The notes beneath the pieces were generated by a model that was given only the letters and a program-made list of their open reading frames with translations, ran no database searches and was not told where the DNA came from. A stretch of DNA of 64,000 nucleotides from Massospora cicadina (taxonomy: Eukaryota; Entomophthoromycota; Entomophthoromycetes; Entomophthorales; Entomophthoraceae). The stretch is taken from NCBI GenBank assembly GCA_022478985.1, contig JAKSZP010002717.1, positions 1 through 64,000 on the forward strand. Reading direction: 5' to 3'. Of the stretch, positions 21,002-33,206 are shown piece after piece (the stretch's first letter is position 1; each line of letters starts with the position of its first letter). Both the position numbers and the translations under genes were made by a program.

Positions 21002-22923
21002 TCTATATATATAAAAGCAAATGTGTGTGTTTGTTTCTGTGTGCGCAATGCCCAGCCAAAACTAGAGCATGTAGAGCTCTGAAATTTGGCTATAGGTGGA
21101 TGAGAGGGGGTCCATGTGCACCTTAGAGCTCAATTTTTAATTTTCATAGTAAAATAAAAAGTTTTATATGTAACAAGTGAAAACTTTATATGTTTTTAAT
21201 GGAAATTGGTATATTGTTATGGCCAAGAAGTTTGATATTCAGTTGATTCAATAGTTTAAATAGTTTTGGCGAGCAGTTGGTGGTTTAGGGTTGATTAAGC
21301 ATAACAGTTTTAATAAAGAAGTTAGTGATTGGTTGATTTGATAAGTTAATTGTTTTTGGTAAGTTGGTGATTTTGGTTGTTTTGATACATTTAGTTTTGA
21401 ATTCACAAAGTGTTTGAAGTCTGGTTGATTTGGTATTAAATGGTTTTAGCTAAGTGGTTTAGTGGCTTAGTTAATTTGATAGGTTTAATTGGGTATGGCT
21501 GAATGGTGGGTGATTTTATATTGATACAGTATAACTTGATTGCTTAATTTTACTAATGATTGTCTACAATTATAAAATATAAGATTATCAGATAAACTTT
21601 AAGCCCACAAACAACTCTGTATTAAACTGGGTATTAACAAGAATTTGTCTAAACTTTTATTTACAAAAGTATTAGTCTGTTAAATTCTTTATATAGATGC
21701 ATTATTTCGAGAAAATGACCAAAAATTACCAAACTTGGCACAATACTTTATAAATATGGGAATAGTAAGTACTTTTTTAGTAAAATCACACTTAACTTTT
21801 AATACAAGTTCTATATAAGATCTAGAACATATTGTCTAATGTTAATTAGATAGCAATTTGGCTGAATATTTTCATATTCATTTAATTCAATTTTTAATAG
21901 GTTTAATAAGGGGTTGGTAGTTTTGGCTGTTTTGTAAGTTCAATAATAAGGTTTTGCTGGGTGGTTTATTTTTTGGTTGATTTGATAGACTCATAGTTTC
22001 AGGTAAGTGATTAATGGTTTAATTAAATTTGCAGGCTTAATTGATTTTAGCTAAGTGGTTGGAGGTTGGATTAAAATAGATTTAATAGTTTCTGAACTTA
22101 TTGATAGCTATCTACCAATATAAAAACTAAATACTTTAGAACATGATTGATTTGATAGTTTTATTTTATTTGACCGAGTGGGTTGATGTTTTTTGGTTGA
22201 ATCAATAAGATACAGTTTAGCTTTGGGGGTGATTAGTTATTGGTTGATTTGATAAGTTCAGTTAGTTTTAGCTGAGTGGTTGGTGGTTTTGGTTGCTTTG
22301 ATTGAGCAATTAAATTTGGTTGAGTAGTTTTGCTTAACTATATATAAAATCTAAATTAATCAATTTGAATCACCTGAAATTCTATAGATACTGTAACAGG
22401 GCACAGGTAACTCCACTAGTATGTTATAAAATTGGCAGAATCATTAAGATATGCTGTAAGGGATTTTGCATGGGGTTCAGCCCACTGAGCAATAGGACCA
22501 ACAATATGATTATTGTTGTCCTTAAAAACAACAGAATAAACTATTTAATAAATATGGAGCATTTGCTTACACCACACTCTTTATTTAATATATTAAACAC
22601 AGCAGACCTTCGCTGTTTCACTCACTCTAAACTATTAACAACTAACTCCTTTTAAATATCTTATCCCGCCTATATTTTAACAACTTTGGATGATACCGCT
22701 TCCATGGCTTAGTAATTTAATTTGCCATATCTCATTGATTCCATCAATTTTTAATTTGTTAACCTCATGATGCCTAATTTGAGGCAATTTCCCAACAACC
22801 CAATATTGCCTCACTTTGAGGTTCTCAAATTACCATAACTCATATCAAATCTTGGTGGATTCCATCTATTCCGCCATAATGACTTAGGGCTTATCATCCA
22901 GTCATATGGGAATTATGACACTA
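21002..22923 (+). mobile_element. Helitron-like non-autonomous element
   Basis: 1922 bp, cleanly interrupting the RNase H frame of element A (host sequence would read CCA-TATAAC, as the homologue in D shows). The left end TCTATATATATAAAAGC follows an A, and the right end is followed by T, as in A|T Helitron insertion. No target duplication is needed. Eleven bases inside the right end is a perfect 6-bp stem, GTCATA-TGGGAAT-TATGAC, followed by ACTA; a short hairpin just before the 3' end is a Helitron hallmark, although the last bases are CTA and not the canonical CTRR. It has no open frame for a Rep/helicase. Most of the body is a degenerate TG-rich repeat. Confidence 0.6.
21200..22340 (+). 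repeat. Degenerate minisatellite inside the Helitron-like element
   Basis: A loosely repeated unit of about 45-50 bases, built from TTGATTTGATAAGTT and TTTTAGCTAAGTGGTTGG-type words, recurs many times, densest at 21200-21540 and 21900-22340. The copies are far from identical, so the array is old. Confidence 0.55.
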
Positions 22924-24091
22924 TATAACATTGCGTGCAATGCCTCATTAGTGGTGGTAGGGGCAGTTATGCTCCAGGAGCACGATGTCTTGGAACATCC
23001 AGTTGCCTACTTTTCCTGAAAATTCACCTCCACAGAGCAATCCTGGGCCATCTGATAAGAAGTTGGCAGCTGTTGCATGGGCATTGACTCATTAGAGGTA
23101 TCTGTTGCAGAGTGCCAAGCATGAATTAACTGTGCACATGGATCACCAAGCTCTGCTGTACTTCCATAAACCCCAAAAATTGGCACATTGACAAGCTCAC
23201 ACCTATCAGGACTTATGCAGTTTCAATTTAAAATATGAATTTTTAAAAGGCATGCTGAATGTACTTCCTGATTTCCTCAGCCTCAACCCAGCCCATAATC
23301 CCTCAGACCCAGATGAAGTGGACCTCGTTACTATGATCCCCACCACTCAGATCTTGTCAATTGTTCCCACCGTTGTCTCTTCAGTTGCACTTGCTCTTGA
23401 CGCCCCATTAATCGCACAGGTCTTAGCTGCACAAATGACCTGCCTCAAAGGTATGGGGCTATTTGAGCAGTTGTCCCTCCAAAGTCAAAAACACTCCCTG
23501 TATTCCTTGGTGGAGGGCCTCATTTATTTTTGGTCGCAATTTGGGTTCCCTCTCTCATCAGAGCCAAGGTATTTCATGTGCATCATGATCCTCCCATGAT
23601 CAGCCATACAGTCAATAAGAAATATATCGATTTGATCAAGAAGACCTACAATTGGGTGGATTTAACTAAAGAAGTTCTGGCCTGTATTGCTGATTGCATT
23701 TATTTTGCTCAGGATAAGTCAGATCGCTCAGGAAGAAATGGGCTCCTACACCCCTTACAACAGGTGGAGGTTCCATGGCAATTGGTGTCCATAGATTTTA
23801 TTGTCAAACTTCCTTTGCTCTAACAGATTTATGGTGGTTATGGTGGTGGTTGATTGTTCACCAAGTTTACCCTTTTTATCCCCTGTGCTTCCACAATTAC
23901 ATCAGAGAAAACCGCTCATCTTTTGAGCGCCATGTGTTTTCAATGTTTGGTCTCCTGCAGGAGATCATCAATAACTGTGGCTCACAGTTCACAGCGCAGT
24001 TTTGGAGTGAACTTTTATCTATTTAAAAATTTCCCCCTGTCACTCCACAGCATATCATCCCAAGTTTGATGAGCAAACCAAGCGAGTTAAC
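22924..24091 (+). pseudogene. RNase H end and integrase, element A (left part)
   Basis: Continues RNase H after the Helitron (SLVVVGAVMLQEHDVLEHPV), then 23252-23599 (linker and zinc-binding region), 23530-23823 (KSDRSGRNGLLHPLQQVE) and 23775-24091, the DDE core (VVDxFTKFTLFIPCASTITS; SQFTAQFWSEL). The last codons before element B read KRVN, the middle of the usual QTERVNQ motif, and the frame resumes after B. Many stops. Confidence 0.75.
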
Positions 24092-24805
24092 TGTCAGGGA
24101 CTGGGGAATATCTATAACCCAGTATGGCATAGCAACTCATGAACTTGCCATGCCTTAGCTAAGAGTCCAGTATAACAAGGGAAGAATGCAGATAAAAAAT
24201 ATAACAGCTGTAAATAAAGGTCTGTTGGGCTTTAATATAGGTTGTAGAGCTTCATCTAGACCAACCCCTGTTAGGACCAAGATACTAGTGACAGTGGGTA
24301 ATTGTGAAATTGAGTTAGAGGAAATATTTGGATTTTCAGAGTTGTTTAGTTAATATATGCTTGATAATAAATATCCTTGTACTTTACTAAGGATCAAAAA
24401 GCAAGCAAATCAAGTAAGTATTTAGAAGTATCTTAACTTTATTGACTGCAAGGAATGATTTTAGAAATATTCAGCTTATATTCACTTTTCAGATCAATTG
24501 AACTAGCTTTAGGGCTTACTTGATTCTTATCTAGCTTTAGATTCTTTAGGCGCTTTCTGTTTTAGATAACCAAAGCTTAGACTAGTAGTCAACTGCCTAG
24601 TTAGGACTACTAAGACCTGGCCCCAGGTGTTCTAATGTTTGATTCAAATTTGATAGGCTTGAATTGACTCGTCTGAATCATTATCCGTCTGCTATGTGAC
24701 TTTGCTATCATCTTCAATTGTTTAAGCTGATTACATATATCATATATTTTATCAATAAGAACTGATATATCAGGGATATCTTTCATGTCAGGCTTTGCCC
24801 TGAAA
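24092..24805 (-). repeat. 3' LTR of element B
   Basis: About 714 bp, paired with 36377-37087 and differing by roughly 3-4% by eye. Its outer TG has become TT (element sense). A purine tract, GGTGGGGGATAA (element sense), lies just inside at about 24806-24817. Confidence 0.88.
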
Positions 24806-25680
24806 TTATCCCCCACCAAGGCTGCAGCCATCTGCAGTTTTCTTTTTCCAACCTTGAAGTAGATTCTTTGCACTTTTGAGGTTTTCCTCTGGTTCCCAAG
24901 TACTTTTTTCAACAGGGCACCCTACCCATTTTACCAGGTACTGAATCTTCTCATAATGCTTCCTACTCTTAAGGATTGCTTCTACTTCATACTATGGAGT
25001 CTCTCCTTTAATCAATGGAGGGGCAGCTGTTATGATCTGTTGATGTGGTAGAGAGATACCATCTTTCTTATGTAAAAGGGATTGGTGAAATACATTGTGG
25101 ATTTTCCATTCCTTGGTAATGCTATTTGTATGCTACCTTACCTATAATTCTCTCTACCATAAAAGGTCCTATGCGTTGATGTGCTAATTTGTGTGATGGA
25201 ACACTTATAGGTACATTTCTTGTATCTAGGTAATCTTGAGCTCCAATTTCTAGGATCCTTCCAGGTACTCTTTTCTTATCAGCAAAATTCTTATATGTCC
25301 TGATTGCTCTTTTTAGATTTGCAATGCATAAGGTATGAGATTGTTGAATATCTTTAATAAAGTCTCTACCTGATGGGTTTTCTGAGATTTCAGTGAAGTT
25401 GGGTCCCCAATTAACATTATAACCATAATTTGCCTTAAAGGGTGACATACCTATAGAAGCATGGTCCAAGTTATTATAGCAGAACTGGGCCATTGTTAGA
25501 TGCTCTTCCCAATTATTTTTTTTGGAATTCACATAGCATCTTAGATACTGCTCCCTTACCTGATTTACGCGTTCTGTTTGTCCATCAGTTTTAGGATGAT
25601 ATGAAGTGGATAGACATCTTTTAATACCTAGGTCCTTCATTACTTGATTCCAAAAAGCTCGATGTAAACTGAGCGCCACA
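24806..25680 (-). pseudogene. Integrase C-terminus and chromodomain, element B
   Basis: A 185-codon frame (25679-25122) carries SYHPKTDGQTERVNQVREQY, LTMAQFCYNNLDHASIGMSP, the SH3-like end (YLDTRNVPISVPSHKLAHQR) and KVAYK. After a frameshift, about 25010-24850 encodes a chromodomain (YEVEAILKSRKHYEKIQYLV, then KWVGCPVEKSTWEPEENLKS). This is the best-preserved integrase end in the window. Confidence 0.8.
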
Positions 25681-26250
25681 GTCTGTTATCACTTTTTTGG
25701 GAATGCCGTGTAAAAGAAAGACATTTTTTATAAATAGTTGGGCTGTTTCCTTAGCTGTTACAGATGTTTTAGTAGGTATAAAGTGAGTCATCTTTGTAAA
25801 TCTATCAACGACTACTAAAATCGCATTGTGACCATTTGAATTTGGTAACTCAACTATAAAATTCAAAGAAACTGATTCCCATGGTTTTGTTGCCATACTT
25901 AGGGGTTCCAGTAAGCCCTGTGGGTGTCCTCTTCTAGCCTTTGTATGACAACAGGTCTCACAACCAGATAGGTACTTGATCACATCATTTATTAAACCAG
26001 GCTAATGGTAAGTTCTCTGAATAAGTGAAAGCATTTTATTTCTTCCAGGGTGACCTGCCATGCTTGTGTCATGGTATTCACGAAATATAGTTAGCCATTG
26101 AGGACTTTCAGGTATATAGAGACTCTGTTTCCAAAGTAAAAGATATCCTTTAAGTGAATAACCCTTTTGGTACCAAATGCTATTGTTGTTATTTTTTAAA
26201 TCAGATATAATTTTCTGGAAGAAAGTGTCTTTTTCCTGGGCTTTGATCAA
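25621..26250 (-). pseudogene. Integrase zinc-binding domain and core, element B
   Basis: 26250-26002 (FREYHDTSMAGHPGRNKML, H2C2 domain) and 25983-25621 (CETCCHTKARRGHPQGLLEP; LVVVDRFTKMTHFIPTKTSV; GIPKKVITDCGAQFTSSFL). In the last motif the second catalytic position reads TDCGAQF, keeping the Asp. A frameshift separates it from the next frame. Confidence 0.8.
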
Positions 26251-26343
26251 TTTGTCCTCCCATTTTACTAGGACAAGGTGAGAAAGTTGATCTGATTGTC
26301 TGTTTTTTTTTCAAGAATTGAGTATTTTAGTCTTCTATCTCCC

Positions 26344-26822
26344 TGTAAATCTCTCAGCTTCTAGGTCTGCTGTCGCCAAGTTGGATTTTCACAGGGTATA
26401 GCCACTGAGCAACCAAATTGAATGATATGAGGATCGCCAATTCTTATAATAAAACTTGATAAAATATATATAAAGCTATCGCCCCTTATTTCTACCTTTA
26501 TTTTAAATATTTTGCAGACCTTTCTGCGCTCCTCTTTTCCCTAATAAAATACCATCTCTTTTAATCTTCCATTAGGCTCTTTATACCTCAATTCCCCAGC
26601 CAGATGAATCCTCAGCTTGGTAATCTTCTATTCGTTTTCCTTTTTTGGGTTGCTCTTGTTTGTATTAAATCTCAGCATACTTCCTCACAATTCACCAAGA
26701 GTCCTCAATTTGATCAATTATAATTTGTGTATCCCCTTTTCATAAATATTGAGACTCATCTCGATCCCCTTTAATCCAACAATATGGGTAGCATATTGTC
26801 CAGTCATATCAGCTTTCTGATA
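26344..26822 (-). repeat. 3' LTR of element C
   Basis: 479 bp, equal in length to the 5' LTR. In element sense it starts TATCAGAAAG (TGCCAGAAAG in the other copy) and ends TTTACA. Confidence 0.85.
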
Positions 26823-26839
26823 TTACCCCCCCCCTTTTA
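26823..26839 (-). other. Polypurine tract of element C
   Basis: In element sense AAAAGGGGGGGGGGTAA directly before the 3' LTR. It serves as the plus-strand primer in reverse transcription. Confidence 0.75.
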
Positions 26840-26869
26840 CTAGATGATAGGCTCTTACTGTTTGTATGC

Positions 26870-27789
26870 TCAAAGGAACTTTGCATGGACTTGGTTGATA
26901 ATCCAACCCCCAGCAGGTTCCTTAATTGTGTAGACATCCATGCCAGTCTTCTCAATAATCTCGAATGGGCTGACCCAAATATTGGAGAGCTTATTTTTTC
27001 GTCCAAATCCATGCTGGTCATGGAATAAAACATAATCCCTTACAGAGAACAACGGAAGTCTGCTCCGGCGCTTCTGGTCAGCTGCCTGGTCACAAATTTT
27101 CTTAGCCAAACTGGTGGAATAGGCTTCCATTTGCAACTTGATCAATGTATCCATGAGTTGCCTCAGATTTTGCTGAGGATTCACACCACCAGTGTCATCT
27201 ACACACGAATATAGCAAGGCAGGCAGAGCCAGATGTCAACCATACAGCAGTTGAAAGGGACTCTTACCAGTGGCAGAATGATAGCCGATATTATAAGCAA
27301 ACACAGCAGTAGGTAGAAGGGCACTTTATTCTGAGGGACAGTCCATTATCAATTTGCAAAGTATGTTCACTAGGGTTCCGTTGACTCGCTCCACCATCCC
27401 ATTTGATTCTGGACTATAGGGTGGTCAAAACCCCGCAAATCGCCATCAACTCATTTAACTTTGGCAGGATATGTGAAGTAAAGTTGGTTCCATTGTCAGT
27501 CAGAATGAACTGCAGGAAGCCGTGCCACTGTATAACACTCCATAATAAACTTGGCAGTGGTGACCGCGGCCAAGTTGCTAATAGCCCTGGACTCCACCCA
27601 TCAGGTCAAATGATCAATAGCAGCAATTATATACTTGGATCGATTGGCACTAGTCAGCAGAGGTCCCACTACATCAATGGAAACGGTGTGCCATGCGAAT
27701 TGGGGCTTCACTAATTGAAAGGTTGTTTTTATGGAAAGGTTTTTCAACTTGACACTGATGGCAACAGTTAGCCATTTCCAATATGTCAT
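26870..27789 (-). pseudogene. Integrase, element C
   Basis: 27789-27601 holds the core start (TVSIDVVGPLLTSANRSKYI, AAIDHLT). After broken frames (about 27420-27250, with ESNGMVERVNGTL-like sequence) 27217-26870 holds the C-terminal part (FSVRDYVLFHDQHGFGRKNK; SPFEIIEKTGMDVYTIKEPA; HAKFL). It lacks a chromodomain, unlike A, B, D and F. Element H keeps a relative of this end at 50690-50995. Confidence 0.75.
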
Positions 27790-28121
27790 AATGCATGCTT
27801 TACCAGAAGTATTGGGGTCACAAAAACTCTAGTGTCTTCTGCAATCCTCCATGGCCTACAGCCCAATGAGCATCCATAATTATCAAGGTCTATTTGAAGG
27901 CTTAGGAAAATTCAGCGTCAAGTCTCCAATCTGCTTGTATAATTCTCCCCTCGTACAAAGGTACCCTCCCTGAGTCCATCTAACACCTTGATCACCTGCG
28001 GTGGCTCATCCTGGTATTTGTTCACCACCATCTTTTCATACATTATATCAGCTAGATCCACTGTGATAGCGATTGTGGGCAATCAAGACAGACAATCCGC
28101 GTTTTGATGTTTTGCCCCAGG

Positions 28122-29553
28122 TCAATGTAAAAACTCAAAATCATATGCTTGCAGCTTCAGAGCCCAATGTGTGATCTGTCCTTCCAGTTCACACAAATTC
28201 TGTAGCCAGCGCAAGGAAGCGAGATCTGTCACTACTTGAAATCTTACCCCATAAAAATATACCCAAAATTGTTTGTAAGCGTAGATCACAGCTAAACACT
28301 CCTGCTCAGTTACGGTGTAGTTTTGTTCATGACAGTTCAAGCTCTGATTGCAGAATGAGAAGATGTTCCACACCGTCATCATCCTTCTGGGATAATACTG
28401 CCCCAATAGCAGCTAGGGACGCGTCCATTTGTACTATGAACGGATTATCAAAGTTGGGGTATTGCAAAATGGGTGCACTTGCTAACGCGGTATGCAATAA
28501 ATCAAAAGCGTTCTGGCATCGTTCCATCCAATTGAAAGAAGCCTTTTTCTTTAATAGCTCAAAAAGTGGGGCCCCAATGCAGCTGAAATTGGGAATGAAC
28601 CGTCAATAATACCCAACCATTACCAGAAACACCTGAATGTCCCGCTTATTTCCTGGCCAAGTCTTCTTGCCTATTGCTTCCACTTTAGCTGGCTGCGGTT
28701 TAAGCCCATTTAAATCCACAAAAAACCCGAGGTATTCCAATTGCTCTCTAAATAAATGGCACTTTTGAGGCTTAACTTTGATATTAGCAGCAGCGAGGCG
28801 CTAAAACACTTGCTCCAAGTGGGCCAGATGCTCTGTAAACGTCCGTGGAAACACATTGATGTCGTCAAGGTAAACTAAGATGCAGGACAGCTTTAAATCA
28901 CCTAAGACCATATCCATGGCACGCTGGAATGTAGCTGGAGCATTACACAATCCTTGCGACACTCATGTTGGCTGGAACAACCCTCTCAAGGTGATGACCA
29001 CACATTTCTCTTGCTCCATTAATGGTAATTAAATCTGCCAGTACCCCAAGATCAGATCCATGGCAGAAAAATAGTTCGCCCCACCCAATTGGTCTAACAC
29101 ATCATCAATCTGTGGAAGAGGGTAAGAATCCTTCTTTGTGATGTTATTGAGTTTATTATTGTCAATAACCACCCAATTTGAGCCATCCTTTTTCTTTACG
29201 ATGAGCACAGGTGATGCCCAGGGACTGTTTGATGGCTCTAGCATCCCTTGCTCAATAAGCTTATCCATTTCTTCGGAGACAACCTCTTCTGCTGCTCTAG
29301 AACATCTAATAGGACGTGAACAAATGGGAGGGTGATCCCCCATATTAATCCAATGTACCACCCCTTGAGTGCACCCCAAGTCATGATCTTTATTTGTAAA
29401 AATATCCTGATACTTTTCAAATAATGCCATAGCCTTATCTTGCTGATCCGCTGATAGTCCTGTGAGCACTTCCCGCGGAATGACAGTCAGTATGCTGAAT
29501 GAGGAGCGAGCTGGTAGTCTGAGATCTTCCCATGAGCCAAAGTCATGACACAT
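28122..29553 (-). pseudogene. Reverse transcriptase and RNase H, element C
   Basis: 29553-29029: RT start with IEQGMLEPSNSPWASPVLIV, KKKDGS and YFSAMDL. In broken frames around 28990-28610: NAPATFQRAM, an intact YLDD (codons 28872-28861) and thumb. 28527-28327 and 28406-28122: RNase H (FIVQMDASLAAIGAVLSQKD; YTVTEQECLAVIYAYKQF; VVTDLASLRWLQ). Several stops. Confidence 0.85.
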
Positions 29554-29916
29554 CGAACTTCCCCTATAGAATAAAGTGTAGGTAAGCCACCACTTGGTGC
29601 TGCCTGATTGTTATTGTCTCCACCTGTAGGTTCACTAGCTGCACCCCTTACCTACCTATTCCCAGGAAACAATAACCCTGGAGCCACATGTGGTTCAAGC
29701 CATGAGTGCTGATGAGGCGCCAGGATTTCTCCATAAAGCCCCTTAGGAACTTTGATTTTGAGCCCAGTCCCTATTATGCTCTGGTGTCCAGACGGTAAGC
29801 TTAAAGGGTTCATTGCTCGAAGTGGGATTCCTTTGTACTTATATATCTGATTGGGGAGGATCTTGGTCCGCTGACTCAGTCACTGGTAGCAAACAGGATC
29901 ACTCCATCACTGTATG

Positions 29917-30300
29917 CTAGATTGACCTGACCGAGTGGACTGGATCCGTTGGGATTCCACCAGAGGAAAAATATACTGGAATCTGTTGGCCAAATATAGT
30001 AATGGTTTCTTCCGCCATATCTATCACAACGCCAAATTTTCTCATGAAAGCTGCGCCAATTAATATATCATAGTGGTTATTTGGCAAAACCACCACCGGA
30101 GCAGACACCTGGACTGACTTAAATCATAGAGGAAACGCGCTATATGCTCCTTCTGACACAGTGTTATGCGTTCCTGCTGTCTCATATACTTCTCAATGGT
30201 CCACATCCAGTTTCAACATAAGTTTAGCCACTAACTGGGTGGAGACTATCTTCACATGTGCTTCTGTGTCTATGATAGCGCGGATTTTTGTGTTTTGAAC
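29917..30300 (-). pseudogene. Protease, element C
   Basis: Just downstream of the zinc knuckle. Broken frames give AIIDTEAHVKIVSTQLVAKL (the DTG reads DTE, probably inactive) and then NNHYDILIGAAFMRKFGVVI (30108-29917), the usual second half of a retroviral-type aspartic protease. Confidence 0.65.
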
Positions 30301-30307
30301 AAATATG

Positions 30308-33206
30308 TCACAATGAGTACATTCTGAGTAAGAAAAAACCATCAGTGTTTATTACTTGTATGTTCAAGGGCTTTGTGTTAATCAAAAAGGAAGAAATACC
30401 CTTGCCAACCTGAGGATACTCATTAGTAATTTTTTCCACTGGAATAGCTACGTTAACCCCTACTAAGGGGGCGACGTTCAGCGAAGAATCCGCGTTGCTG
30501 GTTCCAGTATGTTCCAGTATCTGCCACGCATATGGCTTCTGAACGTCTTGGTGGAACTCAGCCTGATTGGGTGAACTCTTACTCTCAGGAGCAGAAGCAG
30601 GGGTATCCAGTGAAAGCTCCTGGTATAACAAATTGTCTGATTGAGGGTCAATTTCTACTCATAAAGTTGTTTGCCAGGTGTTAGGGACAAGTGAATTGAG
30701 CTTAGCGGAGGTAGAGCATCCCATCTCTACTCCACTTGAGCTTTTCCCTGCTCAGTTATCATAGTTGGCATTGCGTACACTTGTGGTTTGCTAGAACAAT
30801 TGGCTGCATAATGCCCTCTTTGTATGCACTGGAAGCAAGTGTTCATAAAAGGTGCACATATATAATTTGGGCTGGAAGGACCAGGTCAAGGATTGCCAGT
30901 AAGGTTCCATGGTCGCAGTCAAACTGGTGAAGCATACATGGTCCAGAAAGGGTCTACTGACTCATATGAGGGACGATTACGTTCCAGCAGCTGATAACCC
31001 CATCACTGCGGCCTATATTCAGAAAAGGATGGAGCGGGGGCAATGTATGGTTTTCAGGCTACGTTGGGGGCGCTGTTTGTGGCAGAGAGTCAATGTAAGG
31101 CGTTCACAATTCAAATGAGGCTAGTATCCCCATCTAACACATGGGACATAGTGTTATATAGTTCATGATATGGTTTGACTGCCGCTGTTATCACTATACC
31201 TACATCTTCAGTGATTAAAATATTAGCCCCAAGTAGAACGTGAGCTTCCACCAAAAACTGATCAGCAAATTCTGACAGGGTCTCATTTTGGTTAAACTGT
31301 ATAGTCATAAATTTAGCTTTCCATTGAGACATATTGTTAGCACCTCCAAACAGCCAGATAATGATTGCTTTTACTTGTGCATAAGTCAACGAGCTATTTA
31401 TGAGATAGAAGGTCACTTGGTCAGCGCTTTCCACATCTAAAGCGGACAGCAACAACTTCATTCTTTGTTGATTGGTAGCCCCTTCCACAGAAAATTTGAC
31501 ACACTTAAAATAACCGTGTAGGTTTCCATTATTACTGAAGGGGGTAACTTTTTGATATGGAAAAATTCACTTGGCTCTCGGGTTCTTCTGCAAGGGGCAG
31601 GCGAATTGGTTTTGGAGTGACTATGGGAACCATTGTTATGTGTGTTATCATGACACCAAACAGTTGAGCTTGAGATCATCAAAGCGGAATCAGAAGAAGT
31701 GGTGTCACGTGGGGGTTCCATCATACCATCCAACGGATACTTGTTTGCTGATCCATAACATTTTTCCCCTCGAGTCACTACTAACTGCCCCATTTCCCCT
31801 GGCTCTGGTACACCCTACAAACTGTTTGCTAATCAGCTGTTCCACTTTATTCAAGACACATCTACACTGTCCATCCTTCCATTCTTGTTGCAGCATGTCA
31901 TATTGCTGTTGCAATTCATGGCGGTATTCTTTTTACTCATTCAGTGTTTGTTACATAGTTTGTAATCATGAAAGAACTTCCTCAATTATATTCTGCAGGT
32001 GGGTTTGTGGTTGTCTTGCATTGTCCTCTTGCTGGTTGGCGTTGTTTATTTGGTTAACAAGTTAGGATCATTCCCGCACTGATTCCTCATTGGCCCATTG
32101 AAGGGTATCAATACGCTATTGCATGTCTGCATACTCTCTTGTCTCACTTATAGGAAGAGGGGAGGCTCGTTGGCGCTCCGCCTGACTAATGACTTTCAGT
32201 CGTGTAACTCGATAAATGAATTGGATATACTTGGTAGATGTTGACCAAAGAATAAACGCATTATCAGATGTTCACTGGGTATCCCATTTGATACGGAGTT
32301 GATCTAATTCTGTTAATAGAGAGCTGACTTGGGATGCCAATTGCAGTTCCATAAGGGTCATTCTTTCCTTAAGCTGAGCAATCACAGCTTCAAGAGCTTC
32401 CGCCCATTCATATAGATCTGTCATACAGTGCTCAATATTATTCCCCAAGGTTTTTATGTCCTGAATCCACTCTGCAGATAGGCCATGCTGTTCCAGTAGT
32501 TCTCTTATTACTCTAGGTAATTCTGTGTTTAACTGTGGTACTAGAAGGTCCAATTGATGGTGAACATCCCTGACACAATGATCCATCTGTGCCAGTGCCC
32601 CTTGTATTTCCAAGAATGAACAATCAAGGTGGTCAAGCAGGAGGCGAGTATCGTGCTGTTGTGCTTGTGCAAACTGCAATACATATCCAATTTCAATGTT
32701 ATAGCGAGCCAGGACACATAGTAGCTGGCAAATTGAAGGTTGCACATAAGCGACCAAATATTCCTCAATTCTGTGAGTACCAAGGCGGCGTTAAAACCCC
32801 ATATTAGTTGCATCTAAATAAGACATGTATAGCGCATATCAATTCTCTTGATTGCGTTGGTTATAGAATAGACTCACAGCATTTTCCCAAGTCTTGTCCT
32901 CATATAGGAGACACCCACACAACAACCATTCCATAATAATTCTTAATTGTTGGGGAGTCACATTTGTGGATAGTCCGTGTTGGTTAGTCATCATCTCCAG
33001 GCAATTCTCAAATTGCACAGTAATCATAATTTCATCATCCCCTGGTTTGGTAACAGTAAATAATGTTGGTTCAGAGTTAGGTGTCTCCCGGGCTTCTTCA
33101 GCATACCATGCTCAGAACCCAATCAGGTTATGTCAGAACAAATGAAAATTTGATATTGTGTTTTCCCCACTATAGTTGCTAAGTGGCACCCTGTAGTGAG
33201 CACCAC
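30308..33206 (-). pseudogene. Gag, element C, coiled-coil N-terminus and CCHC knuckle
   Basis: The frame starts beside the primer-binding site and is broken into at least six pieces. 32757-32272 (161 codons) and about 32060-31705 are rich in Gln, Glu and Leu with heptad-like spacing (LAQMDHCVRDVHHQLDLLVP; MTLMELQLASQVSSLLTELD), so a long coiled coil precedes the capsid. 31488-31111 is the capsid-like retrotransposon Gag domain (MKLLLSALDVESADQVTFYL; IQFNQNETLSEFADQFL). A canonical CCHC knuckle, CFQCIQRGHYAANC, is at 30837-30796. Confidence 0.7.
33189..33205 (-). other. Primer-binding site of element C
   Basis: TGGTGCTCACTACAGGG in element sense, one base after the 5' LTR. TGG fits pairing with the CCA end of a tRNA. 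The identical 17 bases occur beside the 5' LTR of element H (51324-51340). The tRNA cannot be named without a tRNA set. Confidence 0.65.

Noticed and set aside
21540..22660. A gene in the Helitron-like element (96-codon frame at 22365)
   Set aside because: Low-complexity composition, no motif and no supporting context.
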